Part shown: one piece after another, positions 9,644 through 18,998 of the stretch | Numbering within the stretch: position 1 is the first letter of the stretch | Layout: each line of letters starts with the position of its first letter | NCBI GenBank assembly: GCA_963772935.1 | Contig: CAVYZK010000007.1 | Span: 124,001-188,000 of the forward strand | Source: JANNNF01 sp963772935 | Lineage (GTDB): Bacteria; Pseudomonadota; Alphaproteobacteria; Rhodobacterales; Rhodobacteraceae | Length of the DNA: 64,000 nt | Direction of reading: 5' to 3' | Notes under the pieces: generated by a model | What the model was told of the DNA's origin: nothing | Databases searched by the model: none | What the model saw: the letters and a program-made list of their open reading frames with translations, nothing else | Translations under genes and position numbers: made by a program

Positions 9644-9647
9644 AACA
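9632..9647. other. parS: parS centromere site 1
   Basis: Exact 16-bp palindrome TGTTTCACGTGAAACA, identical to the well-known chromosomal parS consensus. It spans the rdgB stop and contains the GTG start of the ridA-like gene. ParB (encoded at 11,191-12,108) would nucleate here and spread. Confidence 0.96.
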
Positions 9648-10014
9648 AATCTCAACCGGGTCGCCCTTTGAGGCGAAGATGGGCTATAGCCGTGCAATCG
9701 TGAAAGGCGGTTGGTGCTTTGTGTCTGGTGTGACCGGCTACAACTACGCGACCATGGAGATGCCGGATAGCGTTGCCGAGCAGGCTATAAACTGTTTTGC
9801 GACAATCGAACGTGTTCTGGCTGAGGCCGGCTTTGCCATGGCAGATACGGTTCGCGTCCAATACACGGTGACCGATGCCGGTTTCGTCGAAGATCTGATC
9901 CCAATACTTGGTGCAACTTTCGGGGTTATCCGCCCGGCCGCCACGATGGTGATTGCCGGATTGATCCGACCAGAGATGAAGGTGGAAATTGAAATTACCG
10001 CCTTCAAGGGTTAG
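9640..10014 (+). CDS. RidA/YjgF-family protein
   Basis: RidA proteins hydrolyse reactive enamine/imine intermediates such as 2-aminoacrylate. The 124-residue product has GWCFVSGVTGYN, the helix AINCFATIERVLAEAG, and IRPAATMVIAGL, which holds the conserved Arg of the active site. The GTG at 9640 is preferred: GGAG sits about eight bases upstream and GTGA overlaps the rdgB stop. The alternative GTG at 9631 directly abuts that ribosome-binding sequence. The start codon is thus the right half of the central CACGTG of parS. Confidence 0.9.
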   Translation: MKQISTGSPFEAKMGYSRAIVKGGWCFVSGVTGYNYATMEMPDSVAEQAINCFATIERVLAEAGFAMADTVRVQYTVTDAGFVEDLIPILGATFGVIRPAATMVIAGLIRPEMKVEIEITAFKG

Positions 10015-11175
10015 ATGATGCAAGACTGGCAACATGCTGGGTTTGGCCTGTATCTGCATTGGCCCTTCTGCCAATCGAAATGCCCCTATTGCGACTTCAA
10101 CAGCCATGTCGCAACACAGATTGACCAAACCCGCTGGCTGGACGCCTACAAAACCGAGATTGACCGGGTACACGCCGAAACGCCAGACCGTGTGCTCAAC
10201 ACGATCTTCTTCGGCGGCGGAACCCCGTCTTTGATGGACCCTTCTTTGGTGGATGGTGTGCTGAGCCATGTGCGGCAACGGTGGCGGCAGGCGAACGATA
10301 TCGAAATCACGCTGGAGGCAAACCCCGGGTCCGTCGAAATGGCGCGATTTCGCGGCTTCGCAGAGGCTGGCGTCAACCGGATCTCGATGGGGATACAAGC
10401 GCTGAACGATCACGATCTGGCAAGACTGGGCCGTCGGCATAGCACGGCAGAGGCTTTGGCGGCCTTCGATGTCGCGCGCGCAGTATTCGACCGGGTCAGC
10501 TTTGACCTGATCTACGCGCGGCAAGATCAGACGCTCAAGGATTGGGAAAAAGAGCTGGAGCTTGCGCTGTCCTTCGCTGTTGATCATCTGTCGCTGTATC
10601 AGTTGACAGTAGAACAAGGGACGGCGTTTGCAGACAGGTTGGCCAAAGGCGGACTTCGCGGACTGCCGGATGAGGATATGGCGGCTGATATGTTCGATGT
10701 CACGCAAGACATTACCGCCAAACACGGATTCCCGGCCTATGAAGTCTCTAACCATGCCAGAATCGGTGCCGAATCCAGACACAATCTGATTTATTGGCGC
10801 ATGGGGGACTATGCGGGCATCGGGCCAGGCGCTCACGGACGGCTCACGCTTGGGGAAGGCCGCGTATCCACTGAATCGCACAGGGCACCGGGGAAATGGC
10901 TCGAACAGGTGGAAAAATCATCCAACGGTGAGTCGCTTCGTGAAAATCTGACGGCGCAAGATCGCGCCACTGAACTTGCTCTGATGTCGCTGCGACTGTC
11001 CGAAGGGATTGATCTTGAACGGTTTTCATCGTTATCCGGCACCGCCTTGTCGGCCACCAAAATCGCAGCTCTCACTGACAGCGGACACGTTGAACAAGCA
11101 GGGGCACGGCTTATCGCAACACCAAAAGGGCGCATTATTCTGAATGAAGTGTTAAGGACCCTGCTTACAGACTGA
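10015..11175 (+). CDS. hemW: HemW, radical SAM heme chaperone
   Basis: Radical SAM protein of the HemN/HemW family. The 386-residue protein begins with GLYLHWPFCQSKCPYCDF, carrying the CxxxCxxC cluster motif at about residues 20-27, then FFGGGTPSL for SAM binding and EVSNHARIGAESRHN...YW with the HNxxYW motif of HemW. It lacks the N-terminal extra cysteine arrangement expected of oxygen-independent coproporphyrinogen oxidase HemN, so a heme-chaperone role is preferred. It starts directly after the ridA-like stop and ends convergent with parB. Confidence 0.93.
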   Translation: MMQDWQHAGFGLYLHWPFCQSKCPYCDFNSHVATQIDQTRWLDAYKTEIDRVHAETPDRVLNTIFFGGGTPSLMDPSLVDGVLSHVRQRWRQANDIEITLEANPGSVEMARFRGFAEAGVNRISMGIQALNDHDLARLGRRHSTAEALAAFDVARAVFDRVSFDLIYARQDQTLKDWEKELELALSFAVDHLSLYQLTVEQGTAFADRLAKGGLRGLPDEDMAADMFDVTQDITAKHGFPAYEVSNHARIGAESRHNLIYWRMGDYAGIGPGAHGRLTLGEGRVSTESHRAPGKWLEQVEKSSNGESLRENLTAQDRATELALMSLRLSEGIDLERFSSLSGTALSATKIAALTDSGHVEQAGARLIATPKGRIILNEVLRTLLTD

Positions 11176-11190
11176 ACCTAGTGGTCTTTA

Positions 11191-12108
11191 TCAGACCGCC
11201 ATATCGCGCCGCATGACTGAAAGCGTCTGGCAAAGCAGATCAAGGTCTTCAAGAGACGTGTACCGGATCGACAAAATCCCACCATCGCCGCCAGGCTGGT
11301 GCTGGATACGGACGGACATTTGTAAATTTGCTGACAAATCCGCCTCAATAGCGCGCGTATCTGCATCCACCTCAGACCCACCGCGATGGCCACCCCCCCG
11401 CGAAGACGCAGAACGCCCGACAGATTCCCGGACCAACTTTTCGGTATCCCGAACCGACAGGGACTTTGCGACCACTTGTCGCGCAAACTCTGATGCGTTT
11501 CCACTGTTGATCAAGGCACGCGCGTGACCGGCAGACAGTTTCCCGCCGCGAACCAGCTGCTGCACGTCGTCCGGCAGGGACAGTAACCGCAACAGGTTGG
11601 CGATATGGCTTCGGCTTTTCGACATGGCCTCTGCGAGGCGGTCCTGCGTGTGCCCGAAGCGATCCATCAACTGCCGAAAACCCAACGCTTCTTCAATCGC
11701 GTTAAGGTCTGCGCGCTGAATGTTCTCTATGATGGCGATTTCCAGCACTTCTGCATCATCGAAATCACGCACGATCACCGGAACAGAGTGCAGTTGCGCT
11801 TGCTGCGCCGCCCGCCAACGACGCTCGCCCGCGACGATTTCGTACTGGTCCGTGTCAGCAATCTGACGCACGACCAGCGGCTGAATGACCCCCTTTTGCC
11901 GCAACGACGCCGCAAGATCGGCAAGAGCGTCCGGATCAAAGTCCCGCCGCGGTTGCTGCGGGTTCGGGATCAGCTTCTCAACGGGAACACTGAAATCGGC
12001 ACGCCGCACCATCTGGCCCGTACGATCCGCTGCATCAAGGTTAACGTCAGCCATCAACGCGGACAGGCCCCGCCCCAAGCTCCGCTTTTCCATCTTTTTA
12101 TCGGTCAT
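11191..12108 (-). CDS. parB: chromosome partitioning protein ParB
   Basis: CTP-dependent DNA-sliding clamp that loads at parS and spreads to form the partition complex. The 305-residue protein has the N-terminal ParA-stimulating segment KRSLGRGLSALM, the box-I region NPQQPRRDFD, the CTP-binding motif GERRWRAA near residue 93, ENIQRADLNAIEEA, the HTH GHTQDRLAEAMSKSRSHIANLLRL, and a C-terminal dimerisation domain. It overlaps parA by four bases. The three parS sites nearby are its targets. Confidence 0.98.
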   Translation of the reverse strand: MTDKKMEKRSLGRGLSALMADVNLDAADRTGQMVRRADFSVPVEKLIPNPQQPRRDFDPDALADLAASLRQKGVIQPLVVRQIADTDQYEIVAGERRWRAAQQAQLHSVPVIVRDFDDAEVLEIAIIENIQRADLNAIEEALGFRQLMDRFGHTQDRLAEAMSKSRSHIANLLRLLSLPDDVQQLVRGGKLSAGHARALINSGNASEFARQVVAKSLSVRDTEKLVRESVGRSASSRGGGHRGGSEVDADTRAIEADLSANLQMSVRIQHQPGGDGGILSIRYTSLEDLDLLCQTLSVMRRDMAV

Positions 12109-12911
12109 GTTTCGTGTACCCCAACCAAAGAATGCCGCCGCCCCGCGACCTCACGCCCCAAAGCACGATAGGCTTCTGCGCCTTTTGAGGTGGTGTCATA
12201 CGACAACACCGGCAACGCGAACGACGGTGCTTCGCTGACGCGGACGTTGCGGGGAATTGTCGTCTTGAATACCAAGTCCCCAAGCGTCTGCCGGGCATCC
12301 TGTTCAACCTGTTGAGAAAGGTTGTTCCGTTTATCACACATCGTCAGCACCACGCCCTCAATCCGCAATTGTGGATTGGCGGTTTGGCGCACCTCCCGGA
12401 TCGTCAACATAAGCTGTGACAAGCCTTCCAGCGCAAAAAACTCTGCCTGCAGGGGGACCAGAACCGAATGACACGCAATCATCGCATTGACGGTCAGCAA
12501 GCTCAGTGACGGCGGGCAGTCAATCAGAACGTAGTTGAATGCAAAACCCGCCATAGCCGGTTGCCGCAAGGCGTCATGCAAGAGAAAGCTGCGCTTTTCA
12601 TTCGCTACCAGATCAATGTCTGCCGACGCCAAATCGCTGGTGGCAGGGCTGATCCATACGCCTGTGATCGCTGTCGGTCGCACCACATCCTGAACGGAGG
12701 CTTCCTCCAGCAGCAGATCATAGGTTGTGATCTTCCTGTCGTTTGCCACGACACCAAGACCGGTGGAGGCATTCCCCTGCGGATCCAGATCGACCAGCAG
12801 CACCGAAAAACCCAACTCGCCCAAAGCGGCAGCAAGGTTGATGGCCGTTGTTGTTTTTCCAACGCCACCTTTCTGATTTGCAATGGCAATGATGTGGGGC
12901 GCGTCTATCAT
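12105..12911 (-). CDS. parA: chromosome partitioning ATPase ParA
   Basis: Walker-type ATPase that binds nucleoid DNA nonspecifically and pulls ParB-parS complexes apart. The 268-residue protein has the deviant Walker A KGGVGKTTTAINLA at residues 14-27, DLDPQGNASTG, and the Walker B-like YVLIDCPPSLSLLTVNAM. No N-terminal HTH is present, so this is the chromosomal (Soj-like) type rather than a plasmid ParA. It sits between rsmG and parB with four-base overlaps on both sides, forming one operon. Confidence 0.98.
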   Translation of the reverse strand: MIDAPHIIAIANQKGGVGKTTTAINLAAALGELGFSVLLVDLDPQGNASTGLGVVANDRKITTYDLLLEEASVQDVVRPTAITGVWISPATSDLASADIDLVANEKRSFLLHDALRQPAMAGFAFNYVLIDCPPSLSLLTVNAMIACHSVLVPLQAEFFALEGLSQLMLTIREVRQTANPQLRIEGVVLTMCDKRNNLSQQVEQDARQTLGDLVFKTTIPRNVRVSEAPSFALPVLSYDTTSKGAEAYRALGREVAGRRHSLVGVHET

Positions 12912-13540
12912 GTTGATATCACTGGACGAATATTCCGAATGGCCAGAACAATTGCTGATGTATCAGTTTGGCTTTGGTGTGGCTCGCAATCAAAAAGCCA
13001 ATTCCTTCTGGCCTCCGTCAGTTCATCTTCAAACGTCGCACCCTTCTGAAACACCGCCAGAGACCCCACTGCCCCATGTCGCGCTGCATACTGGCAAAGC
13101 AAACTCAGCGGTGCCAGTGCCCGCGCTGAAACAACCGCAGCATTCAGCGGCGGCGTTTGCTCTATCCGATCCGTCAGGACAGTGGCCCCTATGCCCGTTT
13201 CCCGGCACACCTGCCGCAAGAAAGTTGCCTTCCGTTGATCTGATTCGACCAATGTGAAAGTTGTTGTAGGGCTTACCTCGGCCGCAAGAATGGCAACGAC
13301 CAAACCCGGAAAGCCACCACCGCTGCCCAAGTCTGCCCAACTGCTGCATCCGATGGGAAGAAACTTCAAAAGCTGTGCGGAGTCAACAAAATGCCTCTGC
13401 CAAACTTCGGCAAGACTGTGCCGCGACACAAGGTTTATCGCGCTGTTCCACTTCAAAAGCAGCGCCTCATAGAGGCGTAAGCGGTCATATGTTTCACGTG
13501 AAACATTCTCCAAGAGAGTGTCACCAGGATGTTGGGTCAT
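12908..13540 (-). CDS. rsmG: 16S rRNA (guanine527-N7)-methyltransferase RsmG (GidB)
   Basis: SAM-dependent methylation of G527 in 16S rRNA. The 210-residue protein has WNSAINLVSRHSLAEVWQRHFVDS, the SAM-binding WADLGSGGGFPGLV near residues 68-82, and LVESDQRKATFLR. Codons 12-17 (NVSRET) are encoded by a parS site, so this essential sequence is embedded in the gene near its N-terminus. It overlaps mnmG by four bases and parA by four, in the common mnmG-rsmG-parA-parB order. Confidence 0.96.
   Translation of the reverse strand: MTQHPGDTLLENVSRETYDRLRLYEALLLKWNSAINLVSRHSLAEVWQRHFVDSAQLLKFLPIGCSSWADLGSGGGFPGLVVAILAAEVSPTTTFTLVESDQRKATFLRQVCRETGIGATVLTDRIEQTPPLNAAVVSARALAPLSLLCQYAARHGAVGSLAVFQKGATFEDELTEARRNWLFDCEPHQSQTDTSAIVLAIRNIRPVIST
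13490..13505. other. parS: parS centromere site 2
   Basis: Exact TGTTTCACGTGAAACA, embedded in the coding sequence of rsmG near its start, where it encodes part of NVSRET. It is 3.9 kb from site 1. Confidence 0.96.
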
Positions 13541-15403
13541 GCCCTGGCCCGATCAACGGGCCACTTGCGCAAGTGAGCCAAAATCAGAACCAGTGCAGCA
13601 GGCGTCATCCCTTCAATCAGCGAGGCCTGTCGCACTGTTGCTGGCTTCACTCGCATCAGCTTTGCTTTCAGCTCTGTCGAGAGGCCCGAGATTACCGAAT
13701 AGTCAAAATGTACCGGAATCACCGCAGCCTCATCCACCCGAAGGGCCTCTGCATCTGCTTGTTGACGGCCCTCATACTGCGAGTAGAGGGCCTCAATGCA
13801 CAATTGCTGCATTATTTTGGGCTCAATCTCGGCAGACTCAGGGCAAAGAGCAGTGATCTGATCAAGCGAAACATCAGGAAAAGACATCAGCGTAAAAGCC
13901 GACCGTCGCACACCGTCCAGACTTACTTTTATCTGCGCCGTCGCAGCAACGGACGGTGAAAACTGCTCTCTCGATAGGATTGCTTTACCCTGTGCCAAGG
14001 CATTACTTTTGGTCTCAAATACCCCGCGTCGTGCCGCACCAACACAGCCTATCCGCAGCCCCATCGGTGTCAAACGCTGGTCGGCGTTGTCAGCCCGCAA
14101 TGTCAGGCGAAACTCGGCCCGCGACGTAAACATGCGATACGGCTCCGTCACGCCACGTCCGATCAGATCGTCGACCATCACGCCAATATAGCTGTCGGCG
14201 CGCGAAAAATACACGCCCTCGCCACCTTGCGAGGCTGCGGCTGCATTCAGGCCCGCAACCATGCCCTGCGCCGCAGCCTCTTCGTAACCCGTCGTGCCAT
14301 TGATCTGACCGGCAAAATACAACCCGTCCAGCGCCTTCACCTCCAGTGTCGGCCTCAGACCCCGCGGATCAAAGAAGTCATATTCAATGGCATAGCCTGG
14401 CTGCAAAATTTGAACATTCTCTAACCCTTTGATCGACCGAACATAATCTGTCTGAACATCCTCGGGCAAAGAAGACGAAATGCCATTCGGATACACGGTA
14501 CTGCTATCCAGCCCCTCAGGCTCCAAAAACACCTGATGCGACAGCTTCTCTGCAAAGCGCACAACTTTATCTTCAATCGACGGGCAATACCTCGGCCCGA
14601 CGCCCTCAATGTGCCCGCCATACATGGCAGAACGGCTTAGGTTTGACCGGACGATATCATGCGTTTTCTCATTCGTGTGGGTAATCCCACAAGAGATTTG
14701 CGGCGCAATAGCCGTGCGAGTTCAGGAACGAGAATAGTGCCGGATCGTCATCTCCAGGCTGGCTTTCCAGAACGCTCCAATCAATCGTCGTGCCCTCAAG
14801 GCGCGGCGGGGTTCCGGTTTTCAAGCGCCCCCGCGTCAAATTCAGGTCCGCCAACTGCGCGGCTAGATGGATTGAGGGTTGATCACCGACCCGACCGCCC
14901 GACCGGCGCACATCGCCTATGTGGATAACGCCGTTAAGAAAGGTGCCGGCTGTAAGGATTACACGCCGCGCCCGAATCTCAGACCCATCCGCAAGCACGA
15001 CGCCCGTCACAGCACCGCCTACAACCTGCAAACTAACAACCTCACCCGCCAGGATCGTCAGATTCTGTTGCAAACCAAGCGCTTGCTGCATGCCCGCTTT
15101 ATACCTGTCACGGTCGGCCTGCGCGCGCGGACCCTGCACCGCTGGTCCTTTTCTGCGGTTCAGCAGCCGAAACTGTATGCCCGCATAATCCGCGACACGC
15201 CCCATGACGCCATCGAGCGCGTCAATTTCTCGTACCAGATGCCCCTTACCCAGCCCACCAATTGCTGGATTGCACGACATCACCCCAATATCGGCCAGAC
15301 GCAGCGTGATCAAAACTGTAGCTGCACCCATCCGGGCCGCCGCTGCCGCCGCTTCTGCACCAGCATGCCCACCGCCAATGACAACGACATCAAAATGTTT
15401 CAC
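13537..15403 (-). pseudogene. mnmG: tRNA uridine-5-carboxymethylaminomethyl modification enzyme MnmG, one-base frameshift
   Basis: FAD enzyme that, with MnmE, modifies U34 of several tRNAs. The N-terminal part has VVVIGGGHAGAEAAAAAARM (FAD fold), CNPAIGGLGKGHLVREIDAL and KTGTPPRLEG; the other part has MYGGHIEGVGPRYCPSIEDK, RMFTSRAEFRLTLRADNAD and the C-terminal helical domain. The frames are joined only by removing one base near 14,712-14,713, which restores AIAPQISCGITHTNEKTHDI. The corrected length, about 620 residues, is normal. GTG at 15,403 was chosen because GAGGG lies nine bases upstream. The TTG at 15,412 abuts that sequence. The GTG lies inside a parS site. The break is probably a sequence error. 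Confidence 0.9.
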
Positions 15404-15411
15404 GTGAAACA
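15396..15411. other. parS: parS centromere site 3
   Basis: Exact TGTTTCACGTGAAACA, 3.2 kb from the inferred oriC, in the mnmE-mnmG junction. On the minus strand its central GTG is the best start codon for mnmG. Confidence 0.96.
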
Positions 15412-15415
15412 ACCC

Positions 15416-16705
15416 TCATTTTCCGATGCAGAAACTGGCGAAGATTTCCCCAAGCAGCATCTCCACGTCCACCCTGCCAACCAAGCTTTCCAACGCTCGG
15501 GTGGCTCGCCGCAAATGCTCCGCCGCGACCTCGGATTGCCCTGTCTCTACCTCATATGCGGCCAGTTCTAAAGCCCCGATCGCCACCTCGGCGGCTTGCC
15601 GATGGCGCGCGCGGGTCATTGTGGTTGCAGAGGCTGAAAATTGCCCCAGAACCGTGCCAATCCTGTCCATCAGCCTGTCAATGCCGAAGCCAGTCTTGCC
15701 AGAAACCGCCAAGCCCTCGCCGATTGCTGCACTCAGATCGGCCTTTCCCTGCAGCAAAATGTCATGCGGTTCTGGCGGCAACCATCCCCTTACATCGCCA
15801 TCTGCATCCAACAGATAAACCCGCAAATCGGCCAAGCGCGCGCGCTCCAACGCGCGGTCCACCCCCATCTGCTCCAGGACATCGTCCGTTTCCCGCAGGC
15901 CCGCCGTATCCAGAAACGTGACGGCAAGACCGGCCACATCCATCCGTACCTCGATCACATCCCGCGTGGTCCCAGCGATATCAGAGGTGATTGCAGCCTC
16001 CCGGCCGGCCAGGGCATTCAGAAGCGTCGATTTCCCCGCATTTGGCGCGCCCAGAATAGCCACCTCAAACCCGTCTCGCACCCGCTCCGCCGCCCGGGCA
16101 CCCGCGATTTCTCCACTCAGCTCGAACAACAGCCCAGCAATCAGCCCACGCACCTCTGGCGACACATCAACAGGCACCTCCTCATCGGCAAAATCAATCG
16201 TCGCTTCGATCAGTGCCGCCGCCCGTATCAGCCGCCCCCGCCAGCCTTCCACCCGCTGCCCCAACGCGCCTGACAGCACGCGGTACGCCTGCCGCCGCTG
16301 CGCCTCGGTTTCCGCGTCGATCAGGTCGGCCAACCCTTCGACCTGTGTCAAGTCAATGCGCCCATTCTCCAGCGCCCGCCGGGTGAACTCACCAGCCTCT
16401 GCCATCCGCAAACCCGGCTGCGCCGCCAGCGCCCGCAACACAGCCGCCACAACGGCCTGGCTGCCATGCAGATGCAACTCAACCACCGCTTCCCCGGTAA
16501 AGCTGGCACCCGGAGCAAAGGTCAGAATCAGCGCCTCATCCAGCACCTGACCGTCCCAAACCAGCCGCCGAACCGAGGCCCGCCGCGCCTCCGGCACATC
16601 ACCACACAGCGCAGCACAGGCCGCAAACGCCGCCGAGCCAGACAGCCGCAATACCGCAACCCCAGCCTTGCCACGCGCCGTAGCCAAAGCGTAAATCGTA
16701 TCCAT
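15416..16705 (-). CDS. mnmE: tRNA modification GTPase MnmE (TrmE)
   Basis: Partner of MnmG in wobble-uridine modification. The 429-residue protein begins MDTIYALATARGKAGVAVLRLSG and has the formyl-folate-binding N-domain with SFTGEAVVELHLHGS. The G domain follows in the middle: G1 GAPNAGKSTLLNAL, G2 TSDIAGTTRD, G3 FLDTAGLRET. It ends in FCIGK, the catalytic Cys motif typical of MnmE. It is followed by mnmG after a short gap containing the mnmG ribosome-binding sequence. Confidence 0.97.
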   Translation of the reverse strand: MDTIYALATARGKAGVAVLRLSGSAAFAACAALCGDVPEARRASVRRLVWDGQVLDEALILTFAPGASFTGEAVVELHLHGSQAVVAAVLRALAAQPGLRMAEAGEFTRRALENGRIDLTQVEGLADLIDAETEAQRRQAYRVLSGALGQRVEGWRGRLIRAAALIEATIDFADEEVPVDVSPEVRGLIAGLLFELSGEIAGARAAERVRDGFEVAILGAPNAGKSTLLNALAGREAAITSDIAGTTRDVIEVRMDVAGLAVTFLDTAGLRETDDVLEQMGVDRALERARLADLRVYLLDADGDVRGWLPPEPHDILLQGKADLSAAIGEGLAVSGKTGFGIDRLMDRIGTVLGQFSASATTMTRARHRQAAEVAIGALELAAYEVETGQSEVAAEHLRRATRALESLVGRVDVEMLLGEIFASFCIGK

Positions 16706-16734
16706 AACGATTTAACCTGTTGATTATAAACGTA

Positions 16735-18024
16735 TTACGAGTTCATCGAATCAAAGAAGTCGCTGTTCGACTTCGTCTGCTTCAACTTGCCGATCAGGAA
16801 CTCGATGGCATCCGTCGTCCCCATCGGGTTCAAGATCCGCCGCAGCACATAGGTCTTCTGCAAGTCCGATTTCTCGATCAGCAGATCTTCCTTACGGGTG
16901 CCGGACTTCAGAATATCCATTGCCGGGAACACCCGCTTGTCCGCCACTTTCCTGTCCAGCACGATCTCGCTATTCCCCGTGCCTTTGAATTCCTCAAAGA
17001 TCACCTCGTCCATCCGGCTGCCGGTATCAATCAGCGCTGTCGCGATAATGGTCAGCGACCCGCCTTCTTCAATATTCCGCGCCGCCCCGAAAAACCGCTT
17101 CGGCCGCTGCAACGCGTTGGCATCCACACCGCCCGTCAACACCTTACCGCTCGACGGCACCACCGTGTTGAATGCCCGGCCCAACCGCGTGATGCTGTCC
17201 AGCAAAATCACCACATCGCGCTTATGCTCGACCAGCCGCTTGGCCTTCTCGATCACCATTTCCGCCACCGCAACGTGTCGCGTCGCCGGCTCGTCAAAGG
17301 TCGAAGATACGACCTCGCCTTTAACCGACCGCTGCATGTCGGTCACTTCCTCGGGCCGCTCATCAATCAGCAGCACGATCAGATAGCACTCCGGATGATT
17401 GGTCGCGATGGAATGGGCGATGTTCTGCAACAGCACCGTCTTACCCGTCCGCGGTGGTGCCACGATCAGGCCGCGCTGCCCCTTGCCGATCGGCGCCACC
17501 AGATCAATGATCCGGGCCGAACGATCCTTGATGGTCGGGTCTTCGACCTCCATCTTGAACCGCTCATCAGGATATAGCGGCGTCAGGTTGTCGAAATGCA
17601 CCTTGTGACGCGCCCGCTCGGGATCATCAAAGTTGATCATCGTCACCTTGGTCATGCAGAAATAGCGCTCATTCTCACGCGGGGCGGCAATCACGCCCTC
17701 AATCGTATCGCCCGTGCGCAGCGAAAACTGCCGCAGAATATCGGGGCTGACGTAAATATCATCCGGTCCCGGCAGATAGTTGGCCGAAGGGCTGCGCAAG
17801 AACCCGAACCCGTCCTGCAACACTTCCAGCACACCGTCGCCACCAATTTCCCAGCCATCCTCCGCATGCTCTTTCAGCAGCGCGAACATCATCTCGCCTT
17901 TGCGCATGGATGGCGCGTTCTCGATCTCCCACTCCTCGGCCATCGCCAGCAGGTCAGCAGGCGTCTTGGCTTTCAGATCCGCCAGGTTCAGGCGTTCAAC
18001 AACGGGCAGGGCAACAGTGGTCAT
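16735..18024 (-). CDS. rho: transcription termination factor Rho
   Basis: Hexameric RNA helicase that ends transcription. The 429-residue protein has the N-terminal LADLKAKTPADLLAMAEEWEIEN, the RNA-binding cold-shock-like domain with GFGFLRSPSANYLPGPDDIYVS, Walker A APPRTGKTVLLQN, and the secondary RNA-binding segments VDANALQRPKRFFGAARNIEE and TGSRMDEVIFEEFKGTGN. Complete and well conserved. A 124-base leader separates it from hemJ, long enough for autogenous attenuation, though no specific site was identified. Confidence 0.98.
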   Translation of the reverse strand: MTTVALPVVERLNLADLKAKTPADLLAMAEEWEIENAPSMRKGEMMFALLKEHAEDGWEIGGDGVLEVLQDGFGFLRSPSANYLPGPDDIYVSPDILRQFSLRTGDTIEGVIAAPRENERYFCMTKVTMINFDDPERARHKVHFDNLTPLYPDERFKMEVEDPTIKDRSARIIDLVAPIGKGQRGLIVAPPRTGKTVLLQNIAHSIATNHPECYLIVLLIDERPEEVTDMQRSVKGEVVSSTFDEPATRHVAVAEMVIEKAKRLVEHKRDVVILLDSITRLGRAFNTVVPSSGKVLTGGVDANALQRPKRFFGAARNIEEGGSLTIIATALIDTGSRMDEVIFEEFKGTGNSEIVLDRKVADKRVFPAMDILKSGTRKEDLLIEKSDLQKTYVLRRILNPMGTTDAIEFLIGKLKQTKSNSDFFDSMNS

Positions 18025-18148
18025 CAGATATACCTTGGGATTTTCACGCCCATGGGGCGCAAGACAACAGAGTCAGAGATGGGAAATGCCATGGGCCGGA
18101 CGGCCCCGCAAAACGCACCTAACCACCGCCCCACCAAAAGTCAACAAA

Positions 18149-18598
18149 TCAGAACTTCACGATCACGCTGAACACAATGATCAGCAGCAAAACCGTCGGT
18201 ACTTCGTTCATCATCCGGTAGGTCCGCCCGCTCAACACCGTGCCGCCCGTGACAAACACCTTCCGCTGCCCCGCCAGCCACATGTGAAACCCCGTCATCG
18301 CCAGCACCGACGCGGCCTTGGCCCAAGGCCAGAGCATCGACCAATCGACAATCCCCGGCGTCATCACCAACGCCAACCCGAACACCCAGGTCGCAATCAT
18401 CGACGGGTTCATGATCGCCCGCAACAACCGCCGCTCCATCGTTTGAAACAGCCGGTCGGTCTCGCTCCCCGCTGCCACGACTTCGGCGTGGTACACAAAC
18501 AGCCGGGGCAGGTAGAACAACCCCGCCATCCAGGCAATCACCGCCACCACATGCAGCGCCTTCACCCACGGATAGGCCCCCGCCAGAAAATCACCCAT
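18149..18598 (-). CDS. hemJ: protoporphyrinogen oxidase HemJ
   Basis: Oxygen-independent (quinone-linked) protoporphyrinogen IX oxidase of the inner membrane. The 149-residue, four-span protein starts MGDFLAGAYPWVKALHVVAVIAWMAG with the conserved His16 of the family, followed by LFYLPRLFVYH, then NPSMIATWVFG, and ends VPTVLLLIIVFSVIVKF. It is the last leftward gene before oriC. In several alphaproteobacteria hemE lies beside the origin; here it is absent from this side and hemJ borders it directly. Confidence 0.93.
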   Translation of the reverse strand: MGDFLAGAYPWVKALHVVAVIAWMAGLFYLPRLFVYHAEVVAAGSETDRLFQTMERRLLRAIMNPSMIATWVFGLALVMTPGIVDWSMLWPWAKAASVLAMTGFHMWLAGQRKVFVTGGTVLSGRTYRMMNEVPTVLLLIIVFSVIVKF

Positions 18599-18721
18599 CC
18601 CGTTCCTCGCTTTCTTTCTTCTTCTATAAAGAAGACTCTATAAAAGAAATGATGATGATGTAGGGGCCGTGGATATCTTGATATCTGCATCCGCCCCCAA
18701 GGTTTTCCACACCGGCAACCC

Positions 18722-18730
18722 TGTGGATAA
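18722..18730 (-). promoter_or_regulatory. perfect DnaA box
   Basis: TGTGGATAA, the exact complement of TTATCCACA, beside an AT-rich tract in oriC. Confidence 0.8.
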
Positions 18731-18756
18731 CCCTGATGTATCGTCAAACCCAATCA

Positions 18757-18800
18757 CCATCAGTCATAAATAATACCAAAAATTCAACGTGATAAAGCCC
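18757..18800. other. AT-rich tract, candidate DNA unwinding element
   Basis: Contains CATAAATAATACCAAAAATT, an unusually AT-rich run for this sequence, lying between the paired DnaA boxes at 18,703-18,730 and the one at 18,831. Duplex unwinding at this point is inferred only from composition and position. Confidence 0.5.
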
Positions 18801-18989
18801 GCTCTCCACAAATACCATCCACACTGCCCCTTATCCACGCCAGCGGGAAAACAAATCGCCCACACCCGCTCTGGTTCTCTTTGCACAGCGGGATAACCGA
18901 CCCCCGCCCTTGACAAGCCAGCCTGAAACCAGCCCCTTTGCCTGAAAACCGGAATGACCCCCCGGTCGCACCACCGGAACAAACCAAGC

Positions 18990-18998
18990 TTATCCACA
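18990..18998 (+). promoter_or_regulatory. perfect DnaA box
   Basis: TTATCCACA, 11 bases before the maf start codon. Its closeness to maf means DnaA binding could also affect maf transcription. Confidence 0.8.
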
